Shown piece after piece: positions 1 through 8,862 of a stretch of DNA of 64,000 nt. The notes beneath the pieces are model-generated. The model saw nothing but the letters and a program-made list of their open reading frames with translations. It was not told the origin of the DNA and made no database searches. Position numbers and translations under genes: made by a program. The stretch comes from Corynebacterium minutissimum (GTDB lineage: Bacteria > Actinomycetota > Actinomycetes > Mycobacteriales > Mycobacteriaceae): NCBI RefSeq assembly GCF_016889765.1, contig NZ_CP069533.1, forward strand, positions 1,302,001 through 1,366,000, given 5' to 3'. Within the stretch, counting starts at the first letter, position 1, and the number at the start of each line of letters is the position of its first letter.

Positions 1-46
1 GCCGAAATTGCCTCGGGGACGTGAGCTTGTGCTGGGCTGGAAGCAT
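1..46 (-). CDS. rnpA: RNase P protein component, N-terminal fragment
   Basis: Only the first 15 codons are in the window. They read M-L-P-A-Q-H-K-L-T-S-P-R-Q-F-R, the typical actinobacterial RnpA start. The gene begins 3 nt after the rpmH stop on the same strand, the universal rpmH-rnpA order, so the two are surely co-transcribed. RnpA is the protein cofactor of RNase P, which matures tRNA 5' ends. The gene runs off the left edge of the window. Confidence 0.85.
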   Translation of the reverse strand, partial: MLPAQHKLTSPRQFR

Positions 47-49
47 GAA

Positions 50-193
50 TTAAGCGGTGAGCTTAGCGCGACCCTTCTTGCGACGAGCTGCGACGATAGC
101 GCGGCCAGCGCGGGTGCTCATGCGGGTGCGGAAGCCGTGCTTACGAGCACGACGACGGTTGTTCGGCTGGAAGGTACGCTTACCCTTTGCCAC
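50..193 (-). CDS. rpmH: 50S ribosomal protein L34
   Basis: The gene encodes 47 residues, very basic, beginning V(M)AKGKRTFQPNNRRRARKHG, the L34 signature. I chose the GTG at 193 because a clear AAGGAG lies just upstream. The longer upstream reading has no ribosomal homology. L34 is a late-assembling large-subunit protein. It is first in the rpmH-rnpA operon and diverges from dnaA across about 780 bp holding DnaA boxes, the standard arrangement at bacterial origins. Confidence 0.97.
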   Translation of the reverse strand: MAKGKRTFQPNNRRRARKHGFRTRMSTRAGRAIVAARRKKGRAKLTA

Positions 194-599
194 GATTAAC
201 TCCTTGAAGTTGTACGCAGATAGCTCAAACCCGCCGCGCGGCGCGGCTGGGCCTGAGCATCCACTGATGAATGGTGTTCGCGGGGATGAGGCTTCGCCCG
301 GATAGCGCCATGCGGCGGGGCGAGGCAGTCCCACATGCAACATGTGCGTTATGCACTGCTGCGATAGACCATCACAGGTTACGTGACAGATGGGGCGTAG
401 AACAAATCGACACACTGGGTGTACCCGAAATGACATCGATGTTTTTATCCCCAGCTAGAGCGCCACTTTTGGCCCTCATGCTGCGAGTCAACCCCAGACA
501 CATCGCACCTTCACAGGGTTCGAATCAACCAGACCTACTGCATGCATAAAAAGTGCGTTAGACAGCCTCGGGACAACGCGGTAGAACTAAGGAATCAAA

Positions 600-760
600 T
601 TCCACAGCTACCCACAAGGTGTGGATAACTCTCAACTGAACCTTGAGACTTTTGCCGTATATGCAGGTCAGAGCCATTAAGGTACCGTTGGGAAGTTATC
701 CACAGCCATGCGCTAGGCTGTGGATAAACCACCAATTCACACCTGTGGATAACTTTGTGG
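600..760. promoter_or_regulatory. DnaA-box cluster in rpmH-dnaA intergenic region (left part of oriC)
   Basis: Four perfect DnaA boxes (TTATCCACA or its complement) lie at 620-628 (-), 696-704 (+), 719-727 (-) and 744-752 (-). Weaker relatives (TTGTGGAAA type) occur near 755 and 787-820. The 696/719 pair is inverted with a 14-nt spacer. The rest of the 194-973 gap holds no convincing gene, only the divergent rpmH and dnaA promoters. The cluster probably serves DnaA autoregulation and/or origin function. Confidence 0.85.
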
Positions 761-973
761 AAACCGAGGTGACGCACTAAAACATCGTGTGGAATCTTCG
801 GTGGAAACCCGTGGAATTTCTTTTACTCTCTCAACAGTCCATCCGTCCGTCCCCCGATAATTACAAGAATCACTGCGCTACCCGCACAGTGGTCAAGTAC
901 GTGGGTCGAGTACCTGCCCCGTGGCCTCTCACCACTGGCAGTGTGAACTCGAACTACATAGAAGGTAGGCGTC

Positions 974-2584
974 TTGTCTGATCCGCAAGTGGCCCTCAGG
1001 GCCAGCTGGAAAGCAGTGGTCACTGATCTGCTGGCACAGTCTGAGCAACCCAACTCACATGTGCCGAACTTTACCCACAGCCAGCGGCTCAACTTGCAGC
1101 TCGTGGAACCCATCATGATCGGCGACGGATACGCCCTCATCGCCGCCCCACACGAAAACGCCAAGAATGTCATTGAGACCGAGCTAGGGGAGCACATCTC
1201 ACGTACCTTGTCCCAGCACATGGGCCGCCCCTGTTCCCTGGCCGTGACGATTACCGCCCAGCAGGCAGCGCCCGAGCAACCAGCAGCGTCTGCCCCTGCT
1301 GAAGTTGAACCAGACCCCACGCCCGAGCGCCCCATCCAAACTGAGGCACCCCAGTACGGCATGGACCACCAGTCTCAGCCGGCCCAGCCACAGCAACAGC
1401 AGCAGGCCACGAGGTGGGATTCCACCTACTCACCGGCCAGCCTGGACGAGCTAGCTCAGCACTACAGTGAACAGCAGGCCACTGCACCAGCCAGCTACCC
1501 GGAGGCAGCCGGTGCACGAATCCCCCGTGAGGAACCCGCGCACAACCCGAATCACGAGAAGTCCCTCAACCCGAAGCACACGTTTGAGAACTTCGTCATC
1601 GGTTCCTCCAACCGTTTTGCCAACGGCGCGGCCGTAGCCGTAGCGGAGAACCCCGCCCGCGCATATAACCCACTATTTATTTGGGGCGGTTCTGGTTTGG
1701 GCAAGACACACCTGCTCCACGCCGCCGGCAACTATGCCCAGGTGCTGCACCCAGGGCTGCGCGTGAAGTATGTGTCCTCGGAAGAGTTCACCAATGACTA
1801 CATCAATTCGCTGCGTGATGACCGCCAAGAATCCTTCAAGCGCCGCTACCGCAACTTGGACATCCTCATGGTGGATGACATTCAGTTCCTTGAGGGCAAG
1901 GAGTCCACGCAGGAGGAGTTCTTCCACACCTTTAATGCGCTTCACCAGGCGAACAAGCAGATTATCTTGTCCTCTGACCGTCCGCCGAAACAGCTGACGA
2001 CCCTGGAAGACCGCCTACGTACCCGCTTTGAAGGCGGTCTCATCACGGATATCCAGCCGCCAGACTTGGAAACGCGCATTGCCATTCTCATGAAGAAGGC
2101 CGCTGCGGACGGCACCGACGTCGACCGCTCAGTCCTGGAGCTCATTGCCTCGCGTTTTGAATCTTCCATCCGTGAGTTGGAAGGCGCACTTATCCGCGTG
2201 TCTGCCTACTCCTCCCTGGTCAACGAACCGATCAGCATGGAGATGGCAGAGATTGCGCTACAGGATCTGGCACCGGACTCGGCCGACCGCCAGATCACCG
2301 CAGCCGCCATCATGGAGGTCACCGCGGAGTACTTCAACATTGACGTCGAAACCTTGCGCGGTTCTGGTAAGAAGCGCGCTGTGGCCCACGCCCGTCAGCT
2401 GGCAATGTATCTGTGCCGCGAGCTCACAGAGCTTTCCTTGCCCAAAATTGGTGATCAATTCGGTGGCAAGGACCACACCACCGTCATCTATGCCGACCGG
2501 AAGATCCGCAAAGAGATGACGGAGAACAGAAACACGTACGACGAAATCCAGGCGCTGACCCAACGCGTGAAGAATCACCGCTAA
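974..2584 (+). CDS. dnaA: chromosomal replication initiator protein DnaA
   Basis: DnaA, 536 aa, binds DnaA boxes and melts oriC. Visible domains are an N-terminal helicase-loader region (about 1-90), a long Gln/Pro/Ala-rich linker typical of actinobacteria (about 95-200), an AAA+ core with Walker A GGSGLGKTH (about residue 238) and Walker B ILMVDDIQF (about 295), and a C-terminal DNA-binding domain with the signature GGKDHTTVIYADRKI (about 500). The start is a TTG at 974 preceded by GAAGGTAGG. No ATG/GTG fits the family N-terminus better. DnaA boxes flank the gene on both sides. Confidence 0.98.
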   Translation: MSDPQVALRASWKAVVTDLLAQSEQPNSHVPNFTHSQRLNLQLVEPIMIGDGYALIAAPHENAKNVIETELGEHISRTLSQHMGRPCSLAVTITAQQAAPEQPAASAPAEVEPDPTPERPIQTEAPQYGMDHQSQPAQPQQQQQATRWDSTYSPASLDELAQHYSEQQATAPASYPEAAGARIPREEPAHNPNHEKSLNPKHTFENFVIGSSNRFANGAAVAVAENPARAYNPLFIWGGSGLGKTHLLHAAGNYAQVLHPGLRVKYVSSEEFTNDYINSLRDDRQESFKRRYRNLDILMVDDIQFLEGKESTQEEFFHTFNALHQANKQIILSSDRPPKQLTTLEDRLRTRFEGGLITDIQPPDLETRIAILMKKAAADGTDVDRSVLELIASRFESSIRELEGALIRVSAYSSLVNEPISMEMAEIALQDLAPDSADRQITAAAIMEVTAEYFNIDVETLRGSGKKRAVAHARQLAMYLCRELTELSLPKIGDQFGGKDHTTVIYADRKIRKEMTENRNTYDEIQALTQRVKNHR

Positions 2585-2602
2585 CGACGCGCGCTTTCCG
2601 AC

Positions 2603-2653
2603 GCCCCTCCCACCTCACCACTCCACGGTGACGGCCTTGGGAGGGGCACTTTT
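2603..2653 (+). terminator. rho-independent terminator after dnaA
   Basis: The arms GCCCCTCCCA (2603-2612) and TGGGAGGGGC (2638-2647) are perfectly complementary and followed by ACTTTTC. The hairpin sits 20 nt after the dnaA stop and just before the second DnaA-box cluster, separating dnaA transcription from the origin. Confidence 0.8.
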
Positions 2654-2655
2654 CG

Positions 2656-2836
2656 TTATCCACAGCGTTATCCACACCTGTGTAATTTCATTGTTGTAAT
2701 TTGTAGATCCTCGTCACGTTTTCGGATTCCACAGCAGATCAGGACCAGATTTTCTCTTGTGGGCAACCCTGTGATCAGCAGCGATAGATCTGGGGATGGA
2801 TTGTGGATAACTCTGACCCCGACGGAGTTACTCACA
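2656..2836. promoter_or_regulatory. DnaA-box cluster in dnaA-dnaN intergenic region (oriC)
   Basis: Perfect boxes lie at 2656-2664 (+), 2668-2676 (+) and 2802-2810 (-), with a weaker TTACTCACA at 2828-2836. CCACAG-containing half-matches lie near 2730 and 2920. The 12-nt period of the first two boxes resembles cooperative DnaA arrays. The 2654-3155 interval has no gene and includes A/T-rich stretches (about 2685-2705 and 2940-2985) that could be the unwinding element. By position this is the likely functional origin. Confidence 0.85.
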
Positions 2837-3101
2837 TTTTGTGTCATTTGATCACAGGGATCCCACATCCTGGCCCACAGATCGATTCGCCGGAGCAAGC
2901 TTGGCTTTTGTAGGGTTCTCCACAGATCCCACAGCGCTTATTACTACTCCTATTTTGTTTTCTCCCTAACTAAGAAGAAAAAGGATGTGTGTGATTCGTC
3001 GATGCCCGCCTGGCCACCGGTCTCCAACGAGGAGCAGAGATGGTGAATGACAAAACTCCTGTGGTGTCTCGCCGATCCTGTAAGTTGGAGTGAGCTTCCA
3101 A

Positions 3102-3131
3102 GAATTTATCCGTCAGGAATTTATCCATCAG
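3102..3131. repeat. tandem 15-bp repeat upstream of dnaN
   Basis: Two adjacent 15-nt units, GAATTTATCCGTCAG and GAATTTATCCATCAG, differ at one base. Each carries TTTATCC, a partial DnaA-box core. They lie 24 nt before the dnaN ATG. In the dnaN frame they could encode QEFIR-QEFIH from an upstream GTG at 3090, but that extension is not part of the beta-clamp family. Confidence 0.7.
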
Positions 3132-3155
3132 CAACTAGAGGAGCGTCTCACCACC

Positions 3156-4337
3156 ATGGACCAGTCCGTGTCATTTCGCGTTGCCAAAGATGACCTCGCC
3201 AACGCCGTCGCATGGGTCGCGCGCAGTCTGCCGTCAAAGGTCACGCAGCCGGTGCTGCGCGCCATGCTGATCACCGCGGATGACAATGGTTTGGAATTCA
3301 CCGGCTTTGACTACGAGGTCTCCACGCGCGTGCGCATCGCCGGCATGGTGGATGAGCCGGGTCGCATTGCCGTCGCTGGCAAGCTGCTTTCTGACATCGT
3401 TGCGTCCTTGCCCAACAAGGAAGTGGAGATGACGCAGGAAGATTCCAAGGTTTTGCTCACCTGTGGTTCCTCGCGCTTCGAGCTGCCGCTCATCCCCCTT
3501 GATGATTACCCGCAGCTGCCGGTCCTGCCGGAGGTCACCGGCACCATTAACCCGCAGCTTTTCGTTGAAGCCATCAGCCAGGTCGTGGCCGCGGCGGGTA
3601 AGGATGACACGCTTCCCATGCTCACCGGCGTGCATATTGCGATTAATGGCTCCCACGTGGAGATGACCGCTACTGACCGCTTCCGCTTGGCCATGCGCAC
3701 TTTCGAGTGGGAACCGGTCGCAGACAATGTTGAGGCCAAGCTTCTCGTTCCAGCCAAGACGCTCCAGGACACTGGCCGTTCCTTGGATACTCACCTCAAC
3801 ATCCCGGTGGAGATCGCCGTGGGTACCGGTGAGAACATTGCGGCTGAGGGCCTGTTTGGTCTGCATGCAGATAACCGTGAGACCACCACCCGCATGCTTG
3901 ATGCCGACTTCCCCAACGTGGCACCGCTGCTGCCGAAGACCCACACGGCCATGGCCAGCATCGAGGTAGCTCCGCTGCAGGAAGCAATTCGCCGTGTCTC
4001 CCTACTGACGGACCGCAATGCCCAAATCCGCATGGAATTCAGCGAAGGCGAAGTCACACTTGCCGCCGGTGCTGATTCTGGCCGCGCGACGGAAACCCTT
4101 CCTTGTGCTTTCAACGGCCGCGATAGCTTCGTTATCGCCTTCAACCCGTCTTACCTCAAGGACGGCCTTGGCGTCGTCCACACGGATCGCGTTGTCTTCG
4201 GCTTTACTGAACCTTCCCGTCCGGCCATCATGATTCCGGAGCCAGAGGAGCTGCCGGAGGCCAACGAAGACGGCACGTTCCCCACCCCGGAGACGGACTT
4301 CACCTACCTGCTGATGCCGGTACGCCTGCCAGGCTAG
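3156..4337 (+). CDS. dnaN: DNA polymerase III beta subunit (sliding clamp)
   Basis: The clamp, 393 aa, tethers the replicative polymerase. The N-terminus MDQSVSFRVAKDDLANAVAW and the three-fold repeated clamp domain layout match actinobacterial DnaN. The C-terminus ends YLLMPVRLPG, the conserved clamp tail. I chose ATG 3156 over the in-frame GTG at 3090 because the family starts there and AGAGGAG lies at 3137-3143. recF follows after 5 nt, so they form an operon. Confidence 0.97.
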   Translation: MDQSVSFRVAKDDLANAVAWVARSLPSKVTQPVLRAMLITADDNGLEFTGFDYEVSTRVRIAGMVDEPGRIAVAGKLLSDIVASLPNKEVEMTQEDSKVLLTCGSSRFELPLIPLDDYPQLPVLPEVTGTINPQLFVEAISQVVAAAGKDDTLPMLTGVHIAINGSHVEMTATDRFRLAMRTFEWEPVADNVEAKLLVPAKTLQDTGRSLDTHLNIPVEIAVGTGENIAAEGLFGLHADNRETTTRMLDADFPNVAPLLPKTHTAMASIEVAPLQEAIRRVSLLTDRNAQIRMEFSEGEVTLAAGADSGRATETLPCAFNGRDSFVIAFNPSYLKDGLGVVHTDRVVFGFTEPSRPAIMIPEPEELPEANEDGTFPTPETDFTYLLMPVRLPG

Positions 4338-4342
4338 GCCGT

Positions 4343-5536
4343 ATGTACATCCGCGATCTCGATGTCAGGGACTTCCGCTCCTGGCCCGAGCTCACCCTCG
4401 GGCTAAAACCGGGGATTACCCTTTTCGTTGGCCGCAATGGCTTCGGCAAAACCAATATCGTCGAAGCCATCGGCTATACCGCGCACCTGTCCTCGCACCG
4501 CGTATCCCACGATGCCCCGCTCGTGCGCCAAGGAGCGAACAACGCCCGCATTTCCGCTACCGCTGTTAACCAGGGCCGCGAGCTTACCGCGCACTTGCTC
4601 ATCAAACCGCATGCGGCGAACCAGGCGCAGATTAACCGCACACGTCTGAAGTCCCCACGCGAATTGCTCGGCGTGGTGAAAACCGTCTTGTTTTCCCCGG
4701 AGGACCTCTCGCTCGTGCGTGGCGAACCTGCAGCACGCCGCCAGTACCTCGATGACATTATTGCCTCGCGCACCCCACGCTTGGCCGGGGTCAAGGCAGA
4801 TTATGACAAGGTATTAAAGCAACGCAATGCGTTGCTGAAGTCGGCATCAGCGAGTCTGCGCCGCGGTTACAACGACAGTGATGGCGCTTCGGCTCTGGCC
4901 ACCCTCGACGCATGGGATACCCAGCTGGCCTCGCTCGGCGCGCAGGTGATCCAGGCACGCTTGGCGCTTGTCGACGATCTCCAGGACCTCATCCCTGCTG
5001 CCTACTCCGGCCTGGCCCCGGAATCGCGCCCAGCCAGCATCGAGTACAAGTCCACGGTGGATATCTCCGACCGTGAGGTTATCGAGGCCATGATGCTCAC
5101 CGAGCTAGCAACTAAGCGCCAGCGCGAAATCGAGCGCGGCATCTCGCTCGTGGGCCCTCACCGCGACGACCTCGTGCTGAACTTGGGCACCAGCCCTGCG
5201 AAGGGCTTTGCCAGCCATGGTGAAACCTGGTCTTATGCCATTTCCCTGCGACTCGCAGAATTCAATCTGCTGCGACAGGACGGTACCGATCCGATCCTTA
5301 TCCTCGATGACGTCTTTGCAGAGCTCGATGCCAAGCGCCGCGAGAAGCTCGTGCATCTTGCTGCCGAAGCCGAACAGGTACTCATCACCGCAGCTGTGGA
5401 CGAGGATTTGCCTGGCAACTTGCAACCCATCGAGCGTTTTACCGTCACCGTGCGCGACACGGACGAGGGCAGAATTTCTGAAATTACACCTCATGCCGCT
5501 GCTGCTGATGATGAGGATGGTGATCAGCATGACTGA
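4343..5536 (+). CDS. recF: DNA replication and repair protein RecF
   Basis: RecF, 397 aa, is an SMC-like ATPase that loads RecA at gaps. Walker A GRNGFGKTN lies at about residue 30, the signature region around RRQYLDDI at about 130, and Walker B ILILDDVFAELD near 315. It starts 5 nt after dnaN and its end overlaps dciA by 8 nt, so the three genes are translationally linked. The C-terminal tail is acidic. Confidence 0.97.
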   Translation: MYIRDLDVRDFRSWPELTLGLKPGITLFVGRNGFGKTNIVEAIGYTAHLSSHRVSHDAPLVRQGANNARISATAVNQGRELTAHLLIKPHAANQAQINRTRLKSPRELLGVVKTVLFSPEDLSLVRGEPAARRQYLDDIIASRTPRLAGVKADYDKVLKQRNALLKSASASLRRGYNDSDGASALATLDAWDTQLASLGAQVIQARLALVDDLQDLIPAAYSGLAPESRPASIEYKSTVDISDREVIEAMMLTELATKRQREIERGISLVGPHRDDLVLNLGTSPAKGFASHGETWSYAISLRLAEFNLLRQDGTDPILILDDVFAELDAKRREKLVHLAAEAEQVLITAAVDEDLPGNLQPIERFTVTVRDTDEGRISEITPHAAAADDEDGDQHD

Positions 5537-6080
5537 GCAGGACAGTGATCCAGTTGATCCAGTAAAGGCCCTGTTTGAACGCACTCGAAGTAATTCCAAG
5601 AATGCGCCGAAGCTGAACAAGCCCGCGCCCAAGATGAATCTGGCATCCACACCTATAGAGAACCAGCCCAAGCCATATCGCCGTGGACGTCCCAGTGGGC
5701 CGGATGGGCGCCGCCGGCGACGCAGCCTAGAGATTCCGAGCCTGGGCGCACAGATCCAGCGTGAAATTGGCAAACGCGGCTGGGAGCACGAACTGGCTCA
5801 CGGCTGGGTGATGGGTAATTGGGAAAACCTCGTGGGCGAGCGCATTGCTGCTCACACACAACCGATCAACATCAAAGAACAAATCGTCTACGTAGCCTGC
5901 GATTCTTCGAGTTGGGCCACGGAGTTGCGCTACCTTCAGCGGCCCATCTTGCAGAAAATCACCGACCGCCTCGGCCCTGATGTTGTGGTGAAGCTACACA
6001 TTCAAGGCCCCAAGCAGCATCGCAACTATGAAGGGCGCCAATGGGTCAAGCCGCAAGGCTCACAAGACACATATGGTTGA
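5529..6080 (+). CDS. dciA: DUF721/DciA-family replication protein
   Basis: This 183-aa protein has the DUF721 domain in its C-terminal half (from about residue 85: GWVMGNWENLVGERIAAHT...). The N-terminal half is disordered and rich in Lys/Arg/Pro. DciA proteins are the ancestral loaders/activators of the DnaB helicase in bacteria without DnaC/DnaI. The ATG at 5529 overlaps the recF stop, so translation is coupled. Family and position match actinobacteria; the helicase-loading role here is inferred from the family. Confidence 0.9.
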   Translation: MTEQDSDPVDPVKALFERTRSNSKNAPKLNKPAPKMNLASTPIENQPKPYRRGRPSGPDGRRRRRSLEIPSLGAQIQREIGKRGWEHELAHGWVMGNWENLVGERIAAHTQPINIKEQIVYVACDSSSWATELRYLQRPILQKITDRLGPDVVVKLHIQGPKQHRNYEGRQWVKPQGSQDTYG

Positions 6081-6139
6081 TCCGGCTATCTGGACTGATC
6101 GCGAAATTCACGCAAATTTGGGCTTCTCACTGGCGTGCA

Positions 6140-6171
6140 GTGTCCCTGTGTAGGGGGACACAGTGTAGAAT
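6140..6171 (+). promoter_or_regulatory. gyrB promoter with inverted repeat
   Basis: GTGTCCC (6140-6146) and GGGACAC (6155-6161) form a perfect 7-bp inverted repeat with an 8-nt loop. It ends 4 nt before a -10-like TAGAAT (6166-6171) with an upstream TG. The repeat covers the expected -35 region, so it could be an operator or supercoiling-sensitive element of gyrB. The 138-bp gap to dciA shows that gyrB has its own promoter. Confidence 0.55.
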
Positions 6172-6218
6172 GGCTAAAGTCTTAGATTTAGCTCTAGCCA
6201 AAAGGAGAACACGAATCC

Positions 6219-8258
6219 GTGGCTGAACAACACGCATATGATGCGGGGTCAATTACGATTCTGGAAGGCCTCGAGGCCGTCCGCAAGCGCCCCGGCATGT
6301 ACATCGGTTCCACCGGTACCCGTGGTCTGCACCACCTGATCTGGGAGATCGTTGACAACTCCGTCGATGAGGCCATGGCGGGCTACGCCGACAAGGTCGT
6401 TGTTACTCTCCGTGAGGATGGTGGTGTCGAGGTCATCGATAACGGCCGTGGTATCCCAGTGGAGATGCATGCCTCTGGCATTCCTACTGTCCAGGTCGTC
6501 ATGACTCAGCTGCATGCGGGCGGTAAGTTCGACTCTGAGTCGTACGCCGTTTCCGGTGGTCTCCACGGTGTGGGTATTTCCGTCGTCAACGCTTTGTCCA
6601 CCCGTGTTGAGGCAGACATTAAGCGCGATGGCAAGCACTGGTACCAGAACTTCACCAACGCCATCCCAGATGAGCTCGTTGAAGGTGAGAAAGCCCGTGG
6701 TACCGGTACCACAGTCCGCTTCTGGCCGGACCCAGAGATTTTTGAAACCGTCGAATTTAACTACGACACTATTGCGCGCCGCCTGCAGGAAATGGCCTTC
6801 CTGAACAAGGGCCTGACCATTGTTCTTCGTGATGAACGTGCTATCTCGAAGGAGCAAGCAGAGCTTGAAGAAATCGCCGAGGCTGGTGACGCAGCGGTTA
6901 GTCTTAGCTCCCTCGATGAGAAGGACGCTTCTGGGGAAGACGGCGAGAAGAAGACTTCCAAGAAAAAGAAGGAAGTCATCTACCACTACCCAAACGGCCT
7001 GCAGGACTACGTTGAGTTCCTCAACCGCAACAAGTCTGCCATTCATCCCACCATCGTTGGTTTTGACGTCAAGGGTGAGGACCACGAGGTTGAAATCGCA
7101 CTGCAGTGGAACCAGGGCTACAAGGAATCCGTCCACACTTTCGCCAACACCATCAATACCCATGAAGGTGGTACGCACGAGGAAGGTTTCCGTGCGGCGC
7201 TGACGTCCCTGATGAACCGCTACGCCAAAGAGCACAAGCTCATCAAGGAAAAGGATGGCAACCTCTCTGGCGATGACTGCCGTGAAGGCCTTGCTGCGGT
7301 TATTTCCGTCAAGGTGGGCGATCCCCAGTTCGAGGGCCAGACCAAGACCAAACTCGGCAACTCTGAGATCAAGGGATTTGTCCAGCGTGCAGTTAATGAG
7401 CACCTCAATGACTGGTTCGATGCCAACCCGGCTGAGGCCAAGGTCATCATCAACAAGGCTGTCGCTTCCGCACACGCTCGTGTAGCGGCACGTAAGGCCC
7501 GTGAACTCGTTCGCCGCAAGTCTGCCGGTGACCTTGGTGGTCTGCCAGGCAAGCTAGCGGATTGCCGCTCCAAGGATTCAAAGCTCTCCGAGCTGTACAT
7601 CGTGGAGGGTGACTCCGCAGGTGGTTCCGCTAAGGGTGGTCGTGACTCGATGTTCCAGGCCATCCTTCCGCTTCGCGGCAAGATCCTCAACGTGGAGAAG
7701 GCCCGCATGGATAAGGTGCTCAAGAATGCCGAAGTCCAGGCCATCATTACCGCTTTGGGTACTGGTATCCACGAAGAGTTCGATATTTCCAAGCTGCGCT
7801 ACGACAAGATTGTGCTTATGGCCGATGCCGACGTTGACGGCCAGCACATCGCCACGCTGCTGTTGACGCTGCTCTTCCGCTTTATGCCGCAGCTGGTGGA
7901 GGACGGCCACGTCTACTTGGCTAACCCGCCTCTGTACAAGCTCAAGTGGGCTAAGGGCCAGCCGGGATACGCGTTCTCCGATGCCGAGCGCGACAAGCAG
8001 TTGGCTGAGGGCTTGGCTGAGAACCGCAAGATCAACAAGGATGACGGAATTCAGCGCTACAAGGGTCTCGGTGAGATGAATGCCTCCGAGCTGTGGGAGA
8101 CCACGTTGGATCCGAACACCCGCATTCTGCGCCGTGTGGACCTTGAGGATGCCCAGCGTGCCGACGAACTCTTCTCCATCCTTATGGGCGATGACGTCGC
8201 AGCCCGCCGCTCCTTTATTACTCGCCGCGCAAAGGACGTGCGCTTCCTCGACGTTTAA
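6219..8258 (+). CDS. gyrB: DNA gyrase subunit B
   Basis: GyrB, 679 aa, is the ATPase subunit of gyrase. Visible are the GHKL ATPase (EIVDNSVDEAMAG, DNGRGIPV, GGLHGVG), the transducer domain, the TOPRIM domain (EGDSAGGSAKGGRD at about 463, DADVDGQHI) and the C-terminal QRYKGLGEMN motif. The start is a GTG at 6219 with AAAGGAG upstream. A Lys-rich insert (KKTSKKKKE, about 245) lies in the ATPase/transducer part, as in other corynebacteria. It works with gyrA, 1.7 kb downstream. Confidence 0.98.
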   Translation: MAEQHAYDAGSITILEGLEAVRKRPGMYIGSTGTRGLHHLIWEIVDNSVDEAMAGYADKVVVTLREDGGVEVIDNGRGIPVEMHASGIPTVQVVMTQLHAGGKFDSESYAVSGGLHGVGISVVNALSTRVEADIKRDGKHWYQNFTNAIPDELVEGEKARGTGTTVRFWPDPEIFETVEFNYDTIARRLQEMAFLNKGLTIVLRDERAISKEQAELEEIAEAGDAAVSLSSLDEKDASGEDGEKKTSKKKKEVIYHYPNGLQDYVEFLNRNKSAIHPTIVGFDVKGEDHEVEIALQWNQGYKESVHTFANTINTHEGGTHEEGFRAALTSLMNRYAKEHKLIKEKDGNLSGDDCREGLAAVISVKVGDPQFEGQTKTKLGNSEIKGFVQRAVNEHLNDWFDANPAEAKVIINKAVASAHARVAARKARELVRRKSAGDLGGLPGKLADCRSKDSKLSELYIVEGDSAGGSAKGGRDSMFQAILPLRGKILNVEKARMDKVLKNAEVQAIITALGTGIHEEFDISKLRYDKIVLMADADVDGQHIATLLLTLLFRFMPQLVEDGHVYLANPPLYKLKWAKGQPGYAFSDAERDKQLAEGLAENRKINKDDGIQRYKGLGEMNASELWETTLDPNTRILRRVDLEDAQRADELFSILMGDDVAARRSFITRRAKDVRFLDV

Positions 8259-8283
8259 ACGGTCTTACACGTCTAAGACCGTT
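8258..8283 (+). terminator. hairpin at the gyrB stop
   Basis: AACGGTCTTA (8258-8267) and TAAGACCGTT (8274-8283) form a perfect 10-bp stem directly after the stop codon. There is no clear U-tract, so it may protect the mRNA 3' end or terminate inefficiently. A second, stronger hairpin follows. Confidence 0.5.
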
Positions 8284-8327
8284 CAGACGTGAAGTAAAGA
8301 GCTGCACGTACTTTCCAGCAGTATAAG

Positions 8328-8364
8328 AAAAGACCAGCCCTCACAACGAGGAGCTGGTCTTTTT
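8328..8364 (+). terminator. rho-independent terminator downstream of gyrB
   Basis: AAAAGACCAGC (8328-8338) and GCTGGTCTTTT (8353-8363) form an 11-bp stem followed by T residues. It separates gyrB from the convergent genes on the minus strand. Confidence 0.85.
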
Positions 8365-8405
8365 GTGTGTCTATGAATCCGAGGTGACGCTTCTTAAACG
8401 GTGGC

Positions 8406-8852
8406 CTAAACGGTACCCATGTGGCGCTGCAGCACACGGCCGATGGTCGGAACGTTTGGCTCCAAGATGGAGGAAGCCTTACCGCGTAGTGACTTGTAGG
8501 TACGGGCAATGCCTGGTGCTTTGATGTCCTCAGCGGACTTATCAGCAGTAGCCATAATGGCATCAGTAATTTCAGAGCTGCGACCATCAAGGTATGTGCC
8601 AAAGTCTGATTGCTCAGAACCTTCGAATTCCTTCCAGTAGGAATCAAGGCTGTTCAGAAGTTCTGGGAGCATCTGGTTGACTCCCTTGGATACAACTTTG
8701 GAATCTGCCTTCTTGGCGGCTGCTAATGCACCTTTGAAGGCCATGCCGGAAATTCCGGACAAAGAAGAAACGGCTTCATCGGCGGCCGTGGACAAGTCCG
8801 CCACCACGGCATTGCGGGTAGGGGACTGAAGAAGCTGGGTGAGGTTTGCCAT
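8406..8852 (-). CDS. DUF6918-like conserved protein
   Basis: This protein has 148 aa starting MANLTQLLQSPTRNAVVADL. It is mainly helical and Ala/Ser-rich with no signal peptide or membrane segment. The opening MANL...SPTR..VV.DL and the following SGLSG-like segment match a small family of unknown function seen in corynebacteria and mycobacteria (family name from memory). The start at 8852 fits the family; the longer frame to 8969 only overlaps the upstream gene. It lies 10 nt after the secreted-protein gene, so they are one operon. Function unknown. Confidence 0.75.
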   Translation of the reverse strand: MANLTQLLQSPTRNAVVADLSTAADEAVSSLSGISGMAFKGALAAAKKADSKVVSKGVNQMLPELLNSLDSYWKEFEGSEQSDFGTYLDGRSSEITDAIMATADKSAEDIKAPGIARTYKSLRGKASSILEPNVPTIGRVLQRHMGTV

Positions 8853-8862
8853 ATAGGTGAGC

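Noticed and set aside
50..436. 128-aa reading of the rpmH frame on the minus strand
   Set aside because: Only the last 47 residues are L34. The GTG at 193 has AAGGAG upstream; the N-terminal extension covers the intergenic region.
3090..3155. N-terminal extension of DnaN from GTG 3090
   Set aside because: The extension is made of a 15-bp tandem repeat and is absent from the clamp family; ATG 3156 has AGAGGAG.
6249..7475. 408-aa minus-strand ORF inside gyrB
   Set aside because: Antisense shadow of gyrB caused by codon bias; no homology and gyrB is certain.
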